A DNA stretch of 64,000 nucleotides from Acidobacteriaceae bacterium dw_441 (GTDB lineage: Bacteria; Acidobacteriota; Terriglobia; Terriglobales; Acidobacteriaceae): contig JAAVVA010000005.1 in the NCBI GenBank assembly GCA_018449715.1, positions 62,001-126,000 on the forward strand, in the 5' to 3' direction. The notes beneath the pieces were generated by a model. It was not told where the DNA came from and did not search any database. It worked only from the letters and a program-made list of their open reading frames with translations. Position 1 is the stretch's first letter. Every line of letters begins with the position of its first letter. Below are positions 1 through 9,239 of this stretch, in pieces. A program made the position numbers and the translations under genes.

Positions 1-13
1 TTTCGTAACAACT

Positions 14-61
14 TTCGTCCTCATCCTTCCTGCTTAAAACCTCAGGAAGGATGAGGACGAA
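14..61. terminator. Perfect 19-bp inverted repeat, likely terminator
   Basis: A perfect 19-bp stem (14-32 paired with 43-61) encloses a 10-base loop, a few bases past the stop of the minus-strand phosphodiesterase gene. The position suits transcription termination of that gene. The run after the stem on the minus strand is only moderately T-rich, so a role in mRNA 3'-end stability is also possible. Confidence 0.65.
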
Positions 62-67
62 TCTACC

Positions 68-1009
68 TTACTGGTGCAGCGGAGGGTGCTGGGCGCGCAG
101 CCAGTCGAGCAGACCGGCGGGGTCGTCGGTGATGATGGCGTCGACGTGCGCGTCGGCCAGCTTCTTCCATCCCTCGACCGTGTTGCTGGTGTAGGGGATG
201 ACCTTGAACCCGGCCTTGTGGGCGGCGGCGACCTCCTCGGGGGTGGCGAGGCTCTCGTCGGGCGAGAGGAAGTCACCCTTCGAAAGACCGGCGACCTCGG
301 CGATGTGGACGAAGCTCTTATCCGGGTCGGTGATGCCCATCAGCTTGTCGTACTTCGCCTGACCGAAGAGGGCGGAGAGGCGAATCTCGGGATCGATCTG
401 CTTCATCGCGTGCAGCGTGCGGAAGTCGAAGCTCTGCAGGATGACGCGCGACTGGAGATGATGGCGGCGGATGGCCTGGTCGATCATCTGGACGAAGACC
501 TCGGGCGTGGGCGTGATCTCCGGCCTGGTCCGCATGATCTTGGTCTCGATGTTGAAGTCGAAGCTGCCCTTGGGGGCGAGGTCGAGCACTTCGTCGAGCG
601 TCGGGATGCCGGAATGAGGCACGGCGACCTGCTGGGGGAAGGCCGTAAGCGTGGTCGCGCCGCAGTCGTACTGGCGAAGCTGGGCCAGCGTGACGTCGTG
701 GATGAAGGTTCCTGCGGGCAGGGCGGGGCCGGAGCAGTGGCGCTCGTTGGCGAGGACGGCCTTCAGGAAGGGGGTATCTCCCTCGGGCTGCACGAGATAG
801 GGTGAGTGCGAGACGACCAGCACATTGTCCTTGGTCACGGCGACGTCGAGTTCGAGACCGTCGGTCTTGTGGTCGATGGCGAACTGGAAGGCGGGAATCG
901 TGTTTTCGGGCCGGGAGGCGCGAGCGCCGCGATGGCCGTGAACGAGGATCGTCTGGGCCGGGGCGGGAAGAACCCCCAACAGAAGAAGGGCGATCAGATT
1001 CTTGAACAT
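68..1009 (-). CDS. Secreted glycerophosphodiester phosphodiesterase
   Basis: A 313-residue protein of the GDPD family, which hydrolyses glycerophosphodiesters to glycerol-3-phosphate and an alcohol. Residues 1-18 form a signal peptide ending in APAQ, so the enzyme should act outside the cytoplasm. The GDPD signature HGHRGARASRPENT lies just after it, followed by DGLELDVAVTKD, which carries the Glu/Asp metal ligands, and then VVSHSP. The C-terminal IPYTSNTVEGW and DAIITDDPAGLLDWL segments are the usual end of the TIM barrel. The start is supported by AGGAAG nine bases upstream. The gene is divergent from the gene at 1150. It probably scavenges phosphate or glycerol from lipid-derived diesters. 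Confidence 0.9.
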   Translation of the reverse strand: MFKNLIALLLLGVLPAPAQTILVHGHRGARASRPENTIPAFQFAIDHKTDGLELDVAVTKDNVLVVSHSPYLVQPEGDTPFLKAVLANERHCSGPALPAGTFIHDVTLAQLRQYDCGATTLTAFPQQVAVPHSGIPTLDEVLDLAPKGSFDFNIETKIMRTRPEITPTPEVFVQMIDQAIRRHHLQSRVILQSFDFRTLHAMKQIDPEIRLSALFGQAKYDKLMGITDPDKSFVHIAEVAGLSKGDFLSPDESLATPEEVAAAHKAGFKVIPYTSNTVEGWKKLADAHVDAIITDDPAGLLDWLRAQHPPLHQ

Positions 1010-1149
1010 GGACCGATTCTTCCTGTTGGCGGTTACAGAGGGATAAAGCCCGCAAAATCGCCGCTCCAGAAGCGGCGTTTGTCGAAAAAGTGGCGTTCGG
1101 TGAGTAAAATAGATGAGTTGCGGAAAACGTAAAAAGGAAACGGAGTCAG

Positions 1150-2073
1150 ATGAGCACAGGTGTATTGGCAGGGCAGGTAGAGGCGGCAGCGAAGGCAGCC
1201 GGTCTCGTCGTAGTCGGACAGCAGGAGGGAACGGATTTCTCCGGAGGGCCGACGACGCGCTTTACCCTTGGCCTGGCCTCGAACCCCGCGAAGACGCAGG
1301 TGCTGGAGCTGAGCGCGGCGTTCGACTTCAGCGGAGCCGCCCTGAAGGGCGTCGTCGAGACCTACCTGAAGGAGACGGCCGTCCGTCTGAAGAATCCTCG
1401 CCCGGACTGTTACCTGACGCTGCACGGTCTTCCGCTGAGCTTCGGCAAGTTTGAGTGGCCCTTCCACGGCTCGACCTCGGGCGCGGACACCTACATTGTC
1501 CACGGCGAGGCCCGTCTCGAAGATGGCACCGAGAGCGTTTTGCACTCGAAGGTCGCCGCCTCGATGACCGTTACCTTTGCCGAGGTGGTCGCCGCTCCGG
1601 AGCAGCCGTTCGCCGAGGGCTTTATCCATAACGCGATCCGCAAGACGTTCGACCAGGGCCAGCTGGAACTGGTGAAGAGCGGCAACCGTCAGCCGGTTCC
1701 GGTGACGACGCGCTACTACAGCTCCAAGCAGAAGAAGTTTATTTTCAACGACACCACCGAGGCCCAGCGTCAGGAGTTCCTGGCGGCGAAGGTCTTCTGG
1801 CTGTCGGGAGTGCTGGGCGGCGGCGAGCCGGTCTGGCTGACTGATCCGCGTGACGCGCAGTACCTGAACACGACCGTCGAGGACCTGAAGAAGCAGGCCG
1901 CGGCCCTGGCGCAGGAGGGAATCATCCTGCTGACGCCGGATACCGAGTTCGCGACTCCCTCGGAGGCTCTGATGAGCCACCGCGAGGGGTACGAGCAGGA
2001 GCTGGCCTCTGCATTGCAGTTCCTCAAGCCCTCGTTCAACGAGGAGATGCGGGCCGGTCACACGAATATGTAA
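1150..2073 (+). CDS. Conserved hypothetical protein
   Basis: A 307-residue, apparently soluble protein with no signal peptide and no membrane segment. I do not recognise the family. It starts at an ATG preceded by GGAAACGGAG. The middle reads as alternating hydrophobic beta-strand-like sequence (FTLGLASNP, SKVAASMTVTF), and the C-terminal third is helical and charged. Codon use matches the neighbours, which supports a genuine gene. It stands alone: the gene before it is divergent, and a 9-bp hairpin follows its stop. No function can be assigned from the sequence. Confidence 0.75.
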   Translation: MSTGVLAGQVEAAAKAAGLVVVGQQEGTDFSGGPTTRFTLGLASNPAKTQVLELSAAFDFSGAALKGVVETYLKETAVRLKNPRPDCYLTLHGLPLSFGKFEWPFHGSTSGADTYIVHGEARLEDGTESVLHSKVAASMTVTFAEVVAAPEQPFAEGFIHNAIRKTFDQGQLELVKSGNRQPVPVTTRYYSSKQKKFIFNDTTEAQRQEFLAAKVFWLSGVLGGGEPVWLTDPRDAQYLNTTVEDLKKQAAALAQEGIILLTPDTEFATPSEALMSHREGYEQELASALQFLKPSFNEEMRAGHTNM

Positions 2074-2077
2074 CCGG

Positions 2078-2099
2078 TTCGTAAACAATCGTTTACGAA
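2078..2099. terminator. 9-bp inverted repeat after hypothetical gene
   Basis: TTCGTAAAC and GTTTACGAA are separated by four bases, five bases after the stop of the gene ending at 2073. The sequence continues into CCCCTTGTTTT. It could be a weak terminator or a protein-binding palindrome. Confidence 0.4.
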
Positions 2100-2124
2100 A
2101 CCCCTTGTTTTACGGGCATATTAT

Positions 2125-2154
2125 TTGCAACCCGCAGGGATTTTTTTGTATCTT
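2125..2154 (+). promoter_or_regulatory. Possible sigma-70 promoter for the small secreted protein
   Basis: TTGCAA (2125-2130) and TATCTT (2149-2154) are 18 bases apart in an AT-rich patch upstream of the gene at 2238. This is a consensus-based guess only. Confidence 0.3.
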
Positions 2155-2169
2155 ATAGGGCGGCCCACA

Positions 2170-2195
2170 AAGGCGGCACCGTGAAGTGCTGCCTT
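2170..2195 (+). promoter_or_regulatory. Structured 5' leader hairpin
   Basis: AAGGCGGCAC (2170-2179) can pair with GTGCTGCCTT (2186-2195) using one G-U pair, between the putative promoter and the start at 2238. CTTGG and CCAAG further on may form a second small stem before the ribosome binding site. It could affect stability or translation, but no known riboswitch is recognised. Confidence 0.35.
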
Positions 2196-2237
2196 GGGAA
2201 CCCCTTGGTAATGGGATTCCTGGCCAAGAGGAAGATT

Positions 2238-2561
2238 ATGAAGAAGCTTGCCCGCATTGCAATGCCACTGATGGCAGTGGCTCTTATGAGTGGCGCCCAG
2301 TTTACCGCGCACGCACAGAACCGGACCTCGCAGGCTGAGGAATGGAATACGCCTCCCGCCGGTACCGAGCAGGCCCAGCAGGGCTACCGCGACGGTATCG
2401 AGGCCGCCAAGTTGGATAAGGCCGCCAAGCGCAAGATCGATGCGAAGGAATCGCATCTCTACAAGAAGCCCCCGGTGAAGGGCGAGGCTCGCGAGGAGTA
2501 CCGCTCGAGCTTCGAGAAGGGCTACCAGGCGCAGCTTGAGCATGACCGTCCCGGTGTCTAA
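2238..2561 (+). CDS. Small secreted hypothetical protein
   Basis: A 107-residue protein beginning MKKLARIAMPLMAVALM, with a clear signal peptide ending near AHAQ. The start at 2238 is chosen over the upstream in-frame ATG (2181) because AGAGGAAG lies just before it and the signal peptide begins there. The mature part is short, hydrophilic and rich in Lys, Glu and Ala, with two similar segments: GYRDGIEAAKLDKAAKRK and YRSSFEKGYQAQLEHD. It has no cysteines and looks like a periplasmic or extracellular helical protein. A strong terminator follows, so it is monocistronic. Function unknown. Confidence 0.75.
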   Translation: MKKLARIAMPLMAVALMSGAQFTAHAQNRTSQAEEWNTPPAGTEQAQQGYRDGIEAAKLDKAAKRKIDAKESHLYKKPPVKGEAREEYRSSFEKGYQAQLEHDRPGV

Positions 2562-2594
2562 GCTGTAAGCGTTTTGCAGGGTTTCATAAAGAAG

Positions 2595-2626
2595 AGGTCC
2601 CCGTTGAGGGACCTTTTTCTTTTTGT
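2595..2626 (+). terminator. Rho-independent terminator
   Basis: The stem AGGTCCC (2595-2601) and GGGACCT (2608-2614) is followed by TTTTCTTTTTG. It ends the transcript of the small secreted protein gene. Confidence 0.85.
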
Positions 2627-2639
2627 GCGAAGAAGATTG

Positions 2640-3086
2640 TCAGGCGAGAGGCTGTCCTGCGATGGCCACGCCGCAACGGGGGCAGAAGCCTGCTCCTGGA
2701 GTAATCACCGCTCCGCAGGCTGCGCACACCAATCCCGATGCAGGCGGCGGGGGCTGGTAGGCGAAAGGGGCGCTGGCGCGGATCTGCGAGGCGATGTAGG
2801 CGGCCTGCATCGCGTTATAGGCGCGCACGCGGCCCGGCATGAAGAAGGCTTCGATGAATCCGAGAATCGCGGGAATCCCGGTCCAGCTGAAGAGCAGGTA
2901 GAGAATGCCGAGTCCATTGCGGCGAAGATAGAAATGATGAAGACCGAAGCTGCCGAGAAAGATGGCGAGGAGAACTCCGACAACTTCATCGCGGTGCGCC
3001 TGGTTGTATTCGGCATAGAACCAGGCGCGCTGGTGCTCGGTCATGCCTGCGGTGTAGATGGGATCGGTGAAGTTCAACGGTGCCAT
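2640..3086 (-). CDS. TM2-domain membrane protein with C-terminal zinc ribbon
   Basis: A roughly 148-residue protein. Its middle is a TM2 domain: two membrane helices around GSFGLHHFYLRRNGLGILYL, ending in EAFFMPGRVR. The C terminus holds a CAACG...CPRCG double-knuckle zinc ribbon, a common partner of TM2 domains. The ATG at 3086 has AGGAGGT only one base upstream, so a TTG at 3077 (ten-base spacing) is an alternative. An in-frame extension to 3197 is rejected because it runs through regularly spaced palindromes (3165-3245). TM2 proteins are small inner-membrane proteins of mostly unknown function. Confidence 0.8.
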   Translation of the reverse strand: MAPLNFTDPIYTAGMTEHQRAWFYAEYNQAHRDEVVGVLLAIFLGSFGLHHFYLRRNGLGILYLLFSWTGIPAILGFIEAFFMPGRVRAYNAMQAAYIASQIRASAPFAYQPPPPASGLVCAACGAVITPGAGFCPRCGVAIAGQPLA

Positions 3087-3164
3087 ACCTCCTGTGCTTG
3101 CGATGAGATACGGTGATTCGCTTCCGCCGGTTCCCTTTCGGGAGCCTGTATGGATTTGATGCAG

Positions 3165-3263
3165 CGACCGGAATGGTCGTGATTCAAAATGATTCAACGA
3201 CCGATTTGATCGTATTTATTCTATGCACACGGACCAACATGGTCGCGATTTACAGCCATTTAC
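3165..3263. promoter_or_regulatory. Three 15-bp palindromes in 33-bp tandem array
   Basis: Three copies of a CGACC-N5-GGTCG type palindrome start at 3165, 3198 and 3231, exactly 33 bp apart: CGACCGGAATGGTCG, CGACCGATTTGATCG and GGACCAACATGGTCG. The bases between them are also partly repeated (TGATTcaaaatgATTcA, CGATTTacagccATTtA), so this is a degenerate 33-bp tandem repeat. It lies between divergent genes at 3086 (minus) and 3361 (plus). A three-site operator for an unidentified dimeric regulator is the simplest reading. Confidence 0.6.
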
Positions 3264-3360
3264 GCATGTTCTAGAGTGAATCTCGCAGGCAGTTGTCGAG
3301 TTGTTTTACAGGCAACGGATCTTTAAAGCGCACGCTCAAAACGAATACGAGGAGACAACG

Positions 3361-3570
3361 ATGGAACAGATTATGAATGGACAGTGTGGTCTTTGTACTC
3401 ACTTCGGTGAGAGCCATCATTCGGCGCCGGCGCTGGTCACGATCATGAAGAGCCATGAGGCTCCTCTGAACATGATCGACGAGTGCGGACACCCCAAGCA
3501 CGCGGACCTTCACCTGAAGGTGACCCCGATCAGCGGATGCGATGGATTCGTTCCCGCCGCGCAGGCGTAA
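3361..3570 (+). CDS. Small Cys/His-rich protein
   Basis: A 69-residue protein beginning MEQIMNGQCGLCTHFGES. The start has GAGGAGA upstream at good spacing. It carries CGLC, HFGESHH, a second cysteine with histidines (ECGHPKHADLH) and a final cysteine (SGCDGF), so a single zinc or iron site or a redox role is plausible. There is no signal peptide or membrane helix. The gene is monocistronic, with a strong terminator directly after it and an elaborate palindromic array upstream, suggesting dedicated control. Family not recognised. Confidence 0.75.
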   Translation: MEQIMNGQCGLCTHFGESHHSAPALVTIMKSHEAPLNMIDECGHPKHADLHLKVTPISGCDGFVPAAQA

Positions 3571-3598
3571 GGCAGGCACAAGAAAGTCACGTAGAAGC

Positions 3599-3632
3599 AA
3601 AGGCCCGGAGCGATCTCCGGGCCTTTTACTTT
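3599..3632. terminator. Rho-independent terminator
   Basis: An 11-bp GC-rich stem (3600-3610 with 3615-3625, loop CGAT) is followed by TTACTTT. It separates the convergent small protein and cupin genes and can work on both strands. Confidence 0.85.
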
Positions 3633-3649
3633 GCAGAATTTTTGCGGGA

Positions 3650-4057
3650 TCAATACTGCGTTCGGATGAAGCTCTCAGGAGTTCCATCCGCAGGGTTGAC
3701 GAAGTGAACGTCGGTGGGTGGGCGTCGCGGAGTATCGATGGCGAGGACAGTGAAAGGCTCTTCGAGAATGCGCGGCAGGGCGTGGATGGTGTTCTTGCGG
3801 AAGAAGACAAGCTCGCCGGGGCCTAGGATGCGCGGCTCGCTGCCGTCGATGTGAATCTCGGCGCGACCGGTGAGGACATAGAGATACTCGTCGCAGCTGG
3901 TGTGGTAGTGCGCTGGGGCGGGCCGGTGGACGCGGAAGATGCGGCAGCTTGCCGCGGTCTCGTCGGTCAGGCGGAGGTCGGTCAGCATGGTCTCGGCGGC
4001 GTCGGGAAGAGTAGCGGCCAGCTTGGTGATGTTGAAGAAGCGTCCCGGTTCGGACAT
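3650..4057 (-). CDS. Cupin-domain protein
   Basis: A 135-residue single-domain cupin. Motif 1 is seen as HYHTSCDEYLYVLTGRAEIHIDG, with the His/His/Glu metal ligands. Motif 2 is GELVFFRKNTIHALP, with the last His. The ATG at 4057 is chosen because GGAGG sits five bases before it; the ATG at 4069 overlaps that site. Cupins of this size are often isomerases, dioxygenases or sugar-binding proteins, and the substrate cannot be read from the sequence. It is 35 bases downstream of the amidohydrolase gene on the same strand and may be cotranscribed with it. Confidence 0.85.
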   Translation of the reverse strand: MSEPGRFFNITKLAATLPDAAETMLTDLRLTDETAASCRIFRVHRPAPAHYHTSCDEYLYVLTGRAEIHIDGSEPRILGPGELVFFRKNTIHALPRILEEPFTVLAIDTPRRPPTDVHFVNPADGTPESFIRTQY

Positions 4058-4092
4058 GATTTCCTCCATGAATCTATTGGATGGGCCGGCCT

Positions 4093-5340
4093 CTAGCGGG
4101 TCGCATACTTCAGGTGCCCCTCGCGCCAGGGGACAGCGGTGCGGGCGTTGAGATCGAAGACGACGCGGCCAGCGCGGAGGGTCATCTCGGGTACGATGCG
4201 CTCGGTGCCTTCGACCTTTCCGCCTGCGAGGTCGGCGTATCCGAAGCTGCCGCGATCGACGCGAAGCACGGCGATATCGGCGATGGCTCCGACGGCGATC
4301 TGGCCAAGCTCGGGATGGCCGATCTCGGTGGCGGGGTTGGTAGTCGATTCGCGAATGACCTCGTTGAGAGGAACGCCGAGCGCGAGGATCTTGTTCATGA
4401 CGTTCGGCATGTTGAGCATGACCCCGGTGGCGGAGCCGACGTGAAGATCAGTGGAGATGGAGTCGGGGAAGAAGCCTCCCTTCACCATCGGTTCGGCGAG
4501 CGCGAAGTTGAAGGAGCCTCCGCCGTGGCCCACGTCGAACTTGATGCCGCGTTTGCGCGCGTCGAGCATGTAGGGCGCGGGTTTGCCTTCGGGCGTGAGT
4601 AGAGGCGCGGGCATGCGGAAGACGTGCGTGCTGATGTCGCCGGGGCGAAGGATGGTGGAGATCATCTGCTCGTACGACTTGTTGTCGAACCAGCCGAAGT
4701 CGACCATGACGGGGAGATGGTTGCGGTTGCCCGCCTCGACCGCCTTCTGCACGGAGACGAAGTTGGGTTGTTGCCAGTGTGCGGTCTTGATGCCGACGAT
4801 GAGATCGCGGTTCTGCTCGATGGTCTTCGAGAGAGCGTCGAGGTCCATGTCGTGCTCATTCTGCTCGGCGGCATCGTCGTTGTTGGCCATGCCCGCGCCG
4901 ATGATGTTGATGAAGGCGAAGATGCGGGTCTTCGAGGTCTCGATGACGCGGTGGCGGAGCTCGGCGAAGTCACGCCAGCCGGAGGAGCCTGCATCGACGA
5001 CTGTGGTGACGCCGTTGGGGGTGGCGAGGACGTCGGCGGGAACGGAGAGGTCGCCGTTGCCCCAGGCGTCGTGGTGCAGGCCGACGAAGACGTGCTCATG
5101 GATGTCGATGAGGCCGGGCGTGAGGTAAAGGCCGGTGATATCGACGGTCTGCTTTGCCGCGCTCGCGGGGATGGAGGGCTCGATGGCAGCGATCTTTCCG
5201 TCGCGGATGGCGACGTCGCGACGGGCATCGACGTTGTTCTTCGGGTCGAGGACGTGTCCGTTGCGAAGCACGAGGTCGTACTGCTGGGCAGAGGCAGAGA
5301 GAGCGCAGGAGAGAAGTGCGACGGTCAGGACGCGGAGCAT
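4093..5340 (-). CDS. Secreted amidohydrolase/deacetylase-family metallohydrolase
   Basis: A 415-residue enzyme of the amidohydrolase superfamily. It has a signal peptide (MLRVLTVALLSCALSASAQ) and so is exported, which is typical of Acidobacteriota homologues. The metal-binding motif HEH follows GLYLTPGLID. A lysine in LIVGIKTAHW is a candidate carbamylated metal bridge, and later ligands are seen in STHVF, VGHGGG and STDLHVG. The C terminus re-forms the small beta domain (GAIADIAVLRVDRG). Family members hydrolyse cyclic amides or acetylated amino acids; the real substrate is unknown. The ATG at 5340 is chosen because the signal peptide starts there. Confidence 0.85.
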   Translation of the reverse strand: MLRVLTVALLSCALSASAQQYDLVLRNGHVLDPKNNVDARRDVAIRDGKIAAIEPSIPASAAKQTVDITGLYLTPGLIDIHEHVFVGLHHDAWGNGDLSVPADVLATPNGVTTVVDAGSSGWRDFAELRHRVIETSKTRIFAFINIIGAGMANNDDAAEQNEHDMDLDALSKTIEQNRDLIVGIKTAHWQQPNFVSVQKAVEAGNRNHLPVMVDFGWFDNKSYEQMISTILRPGDISTHVFRMPAPLLTPEGKPAPYMLDARKRGIKFDVGHGGGSFNFALAEPMVKGGFFPDSISTDLHVGSATGVMLNMPNVMNKILALGVPLNEVIRESTTNPATEIGHPELGQIAVGAIADIAVLRVDRGSFGYADLAGGKVEGTERIVPEMTLRAGRVVFDLNARTAVPWREGHLKYATR

Positions 5341-5663
5341 AGTTGGGAGTATAGCCAAAGGATGCAGCAGCTTACCCGTAACATTTTTGTTAGGTCCGGA
5401 GGGCTTCGACGATCTGAAGTCCTTTGATTCCCACTTTGCTCAAAAGGGCTGCTCGCCCGACGATTTGTCGTCGCGAAGATAGAGCATCCGGCTCTTCGAT
5501 AAGGGTGTAGACTCAAAGATCACCCCTTGGGCGGTGCTCTGCACGCAATGTCTCCGCAGGGTCCGCACCAATCGCCCTCCCAAACGGCTTCGGCGCTGCG
5601 TTTCACCTGCGAATTCAGATAACGCCCGGCAATCTGATCCGCCGTACGAATACGGAGATTTCT
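5341..5663. other. Non-coding stretch without recognised gene
   Basis: About 320 bases between divergent genes. Six-frame reading gives only short, unconvincing ORFs. A small hairpin CGACGA-TTTG-TCGTCG lies at 5458-5473, and GGAG precedes the start at 5664. The segment is less G+C-rich than flanking coding DNA and presumably carries the two divergent promoters. Confidence 0.5.
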
Positions 5664-5858
5664 ATGCGTTCTGAATCTGTTTTCCGCGCCAAAGAGATGA
5701 TTGAGAATAAATACCAGCTTTGCCAGACGGTCTCCAAGACGACCCGCATGCTGCATATCGCGTCGCGAAACACGCAGGATACGATTACTTCCGCCTTTGA
5801 GAGAATTGCAACTCCCGCTGTATTGGTGGATAGTCCGGTGGCAAGCCTGAAGCGCTGA
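5664..5858 (+). CDS. Small hypothetical protein
   Basis: A 64-residue protein, MRSESVFRAKEMIENKYQ..., with GGAG seven bases before the ATG and a 12-bp hairpin overlapping its stop. Ser, Thr, Arg and Lys are frequent, one cysteine is present, and there is no signal peptide. Its composition is more AT-rich than the flanking genes. The ribosome binding site plus terminator support a real gene, but the family is unknown. Confidence 0.55.
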   Translation: MRSESVFRAKEMIENKYQLCQTVSKTTRMLHIASRNTQDTITSAFERIATPAVLVDSPVASLKR

Positions 5859-5881
5859 GCTATCTCTCGGCGCTTCAGGCT
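5844..5881 (+). terminator. 12-bp hairpin overlapping a stop codon
   Basis: AGCCTGAAGCGC (5844-5855) pairs perfectly with GCGCTTCAGGCT (5870-5881), and the TGA stop of the small gene starts the loop. No clear T-run follows, so termination is likely but not certain. Confidence 0.55.
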
Positions 5882-5921
5882 CGCGTTTGCTGTCCTTGCG
5901 AAAGTAGATGGTTGATCTTCG

Positions 5922-6509
5922 CTACAGCGCCGCCCGGATGGAAGAGACGTATCTGCGGGAACGAGGGTGCAGCATTGTAAGGATGCCGACCGCCCCGGTT
6001 CCTATCAGAAAGAGCGAAGAGGGTTCAGGCACGGCGGATGCAGCAGGGGTGATCGTGCCGAAGTTCAGCTCATCGTAGACGCTGGTGCCTGATTTGTTGA
6101 GGTCCATCCAGGTGTGGCAATCGGTACCGCAGGTGAGGGTAAAGCTGCCGTCGGGATTTCCGGGCAGGCGGAGCCAGAGGTGGTACTGCGTGAGCGGATC
6201 GACCGCGTTGTAGATGATGGCACTGAAAAACTCGCCAGGATCAATTTCGGTCGCTCCGGGTTCGGTGAAAGAGAAGGTTGTTCCTGTAGTCGTGTCGTCG
6301 AAGAGCAGGTCGGCGGCGGTGAGGTTCGAGGCTGGATCGAAGGTAAGGGTGCCGCTGAGCGTTCCTTCGTCCGAGCCGCCATGAACGCCGGTGCCTGTCT
6401 CAACGGAGAAACTGTAGGTTCCGATAGGAAGTGGAGTCGCGTGAGCGGCGGTGAGGGTTAGGTTCGCAAAAGAGAAGAGGGCGAGCGACAGAAAGAGCTT
6501 CTTTCTCAT
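5922..6509 (-). CDS. PEP-CTERM sorting-domain protein
   Basis: A 195-residue exported protein with a signal peptide ([19 protein letters not shown]...AHA). It ends in a PEP-CTERM signal: [14 protein letters not shown], then a hydrophobic helix, then Arg-rich RSRR. Such proteins are processed by an exosortase and delivered to the surface or extracellular matrix. The middle is Gly/Thr-rich beta-type sequence with one CGTDC pair. The start is backed by GGAG six bases upstream. No exosortase or EPS cluster is in this window, so the sorting enzyme must be encoded elsewhere. Confidence 0.85.
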   Translation of the reverse strand: MRKKLFLSLALFSFANLTLTAAHATPLPIGTYSFSVETGTGVHGGSDEGTLSGTLTFDPASNLTAADLLFDDTTTGTTFSFTEPGATEIDPGEFFSAIIYNAVDPLTQYHLWLRLPGNPDGSFTLTCGTDCHTWMDLNKSGTSVYDELNFGTITPAASAVPEPSSLFLIGTGAVGILTMLHPRSRRYVSSIRAAL

Positions 6510-6587
6510 GAAAGTCTCCGGTAAGAGAAGTGGAGAAGCCTGGCCCGTGGATGTAAGCGTACCTTAGCACCGTCGGAAAGCCCGGTC

Positions 6588-6631
6588 AAAAAAGGAAAGG
6601 GCCGCGATTCGTTCGCGGCCCTTTCCTTTTT
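6588..6631. terminator. Bidirectional terminator
   Basis: A long stem (6590-6607 with 6613-6630, GGGCCGCGA core) is flanked by A and T runs on both sides. It lies just past the rpoD stop on the minus strand. Confidence 0.85.
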
Positions 6632-6645
6632 GATTGCCTGACTGC

Positions 6646-8364
<1,719 letters not shown>

Positions 8365-8584
8365 GAGGGTGCGCGCTCCTGCGAAAAATAATCTTTAATG
8401 GGATGCCGCTCAGGCGGGTTGCAGTGGTATCCGGGCGGACCTATCCCTGGGTTGTTTCTGTAATGGCAGGGAGCAGGTAGCGGTGAAGACCGCTTTGGCC
8501 AGCCGAAAGACCTTCAAGAGAGGTTCGGCATTCAAGGGCACACTTCCCCAGCGAATCACAGGATACCACATTTATTTAGACGAG

Positions 8585-8830
8585 TCAGGAGGAGAAAAGA
8601 TTCGGCGGTGGTGTCCGAAGAGGCTCGCCGGGGGCTCCTCCCTGGTGCGAGGGGCAGCGGCGAAGGTGAATGTCGGTTCCGTTGGAGCCGTATTCGTAGT
8701 CGCAGTGGGTGCAGCGGAGGCGATAAATCGTCTGGCCGGGGAAACTTTCGGAGGGGAAACCGGTGCGGGCAATGACAACCTGCCCGTGCTTGTTGCGATA
8801 TCCAGGGTCTGTGGTCTTATGGCGGGCCAT
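8585..8830 (-). CDS. Small zinc-ribbon-like conserved protein
   Basis: An 81-residue protein beginning MARHKTTDPGYRNKHGQVV. It has a CTHC knuckle, GSNGTDIHLRRC and a QGGAPGEPL tail, resembling a widespread small conserved family seen in accessory regions. The second knuckle reads CPSH, so the fourth metal ligand would be His instead of Cys. The ATG at 8830 is preferred over 8866 because homologues, as I recall them, begin at MA(R/K)HKTTDPGY. It follows the Doc gene with a 19-base gap on the same strand, so it may be part of the same accessory unit. Function unknown. Confidence 0.75.
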   Translation of the reverse strand: MARHKTTDPGYRNKHGQVVIARTGFPSESFPGQTIYRLRCTHCDYEYGSNGTDIHLRRCPSHQGGAPGEPLRTPPPNLFSS

Positions 8831-8849
8831 TCCTGTTGATTTTAAAGCC

Positions 8850-9239
8850 TCAAAGAGCCACCGCATGAGAGGCGAACCACGCTGCTAACTCATCCTCGGT
8901 CAGCGAGCCCTCGCCCAGATGGAGAAAGGTGAAGTAGGTGTCCTCGCGGGAGGCCTCGATCTCCCACCCGTTCAGGAGCAGGAAGGTCATCGAAACGACC
9001 AGTGCCGTGCGCTTGTTTCCATCGATAAACGCATGGTTGCGGGCAATGCCGAAGGCATAGGAAGCCGCTAGGCGTACAAGCGTGCAATCGTCCCGGTAGG
9101 CGAAGACATTGCGGGGTTTGCCAAGGGCGGAGTCAAGCAGACCTTCGTCGCGGATGCCGTCCGAACCGCCGTGTTCGGCGAGCTGTTCGCGGTGCATGGC
9201 CAAAACCGCGGCTCTGCTGATCCAGCGCGGTTCGGTCAT
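8850..9239 (-). CDS. doc: Death-on-curing (Doc) family toxin
   Basis: A 129-residue Fic/Doc-fold protein. The catalytic motif is HAFIDGNKRTAL (HxFxDGNKR). The N terminus has WISRAAVLAMHREQLAEHGG and GIRDEGLLDSAL, which are typical of Doc. Doc toxins phosphorylate EF-Tu and stop translation. The start codon shares one base with the stop of the upstream antitoxin (TAATG), so the two are translationally coupled. The partner is of the AbrB type, not Phd. Confidence 0.92.
   Translation of the reverse strand: MTEPRWISRAAVLAMHREQLAEHGGSDGIRDEGLLDSALGKPRNVFAYRDDCTLVRLAASYAFGIARNHAFIDGNKRTALVVSMTFLLLNGWEIEASREDTYFTFLHLGEGSLTEDELAAWFASHAVAL

Noticed and set aside
1033..2088. 351-residue minus-strand ORF opposite the hypothetical gene
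   Set aside because: Leu/Arg/Gln/Gly-rich shadow; the plus-strand frame has a ribosome binding site and normal codon use.
3087..3197. 37-residue extension of the TM2 protein
   Set aside because: It translates two of the regularly spaced palindromes and linkers, so it is regulatory DNA.
3165..3263. Possible short CRISPR array
   Set aside because: The period is 33 bp and the repeated part only 15 bp and palindromic, with partly repeated linkers; there are no spacers of normal length and no cas genes.
5520..5756. 78-residue minus-strand ORF
   Set aside because: It is antisense to the small gene at 5664, has no ribosome binding site and no recognisable features.
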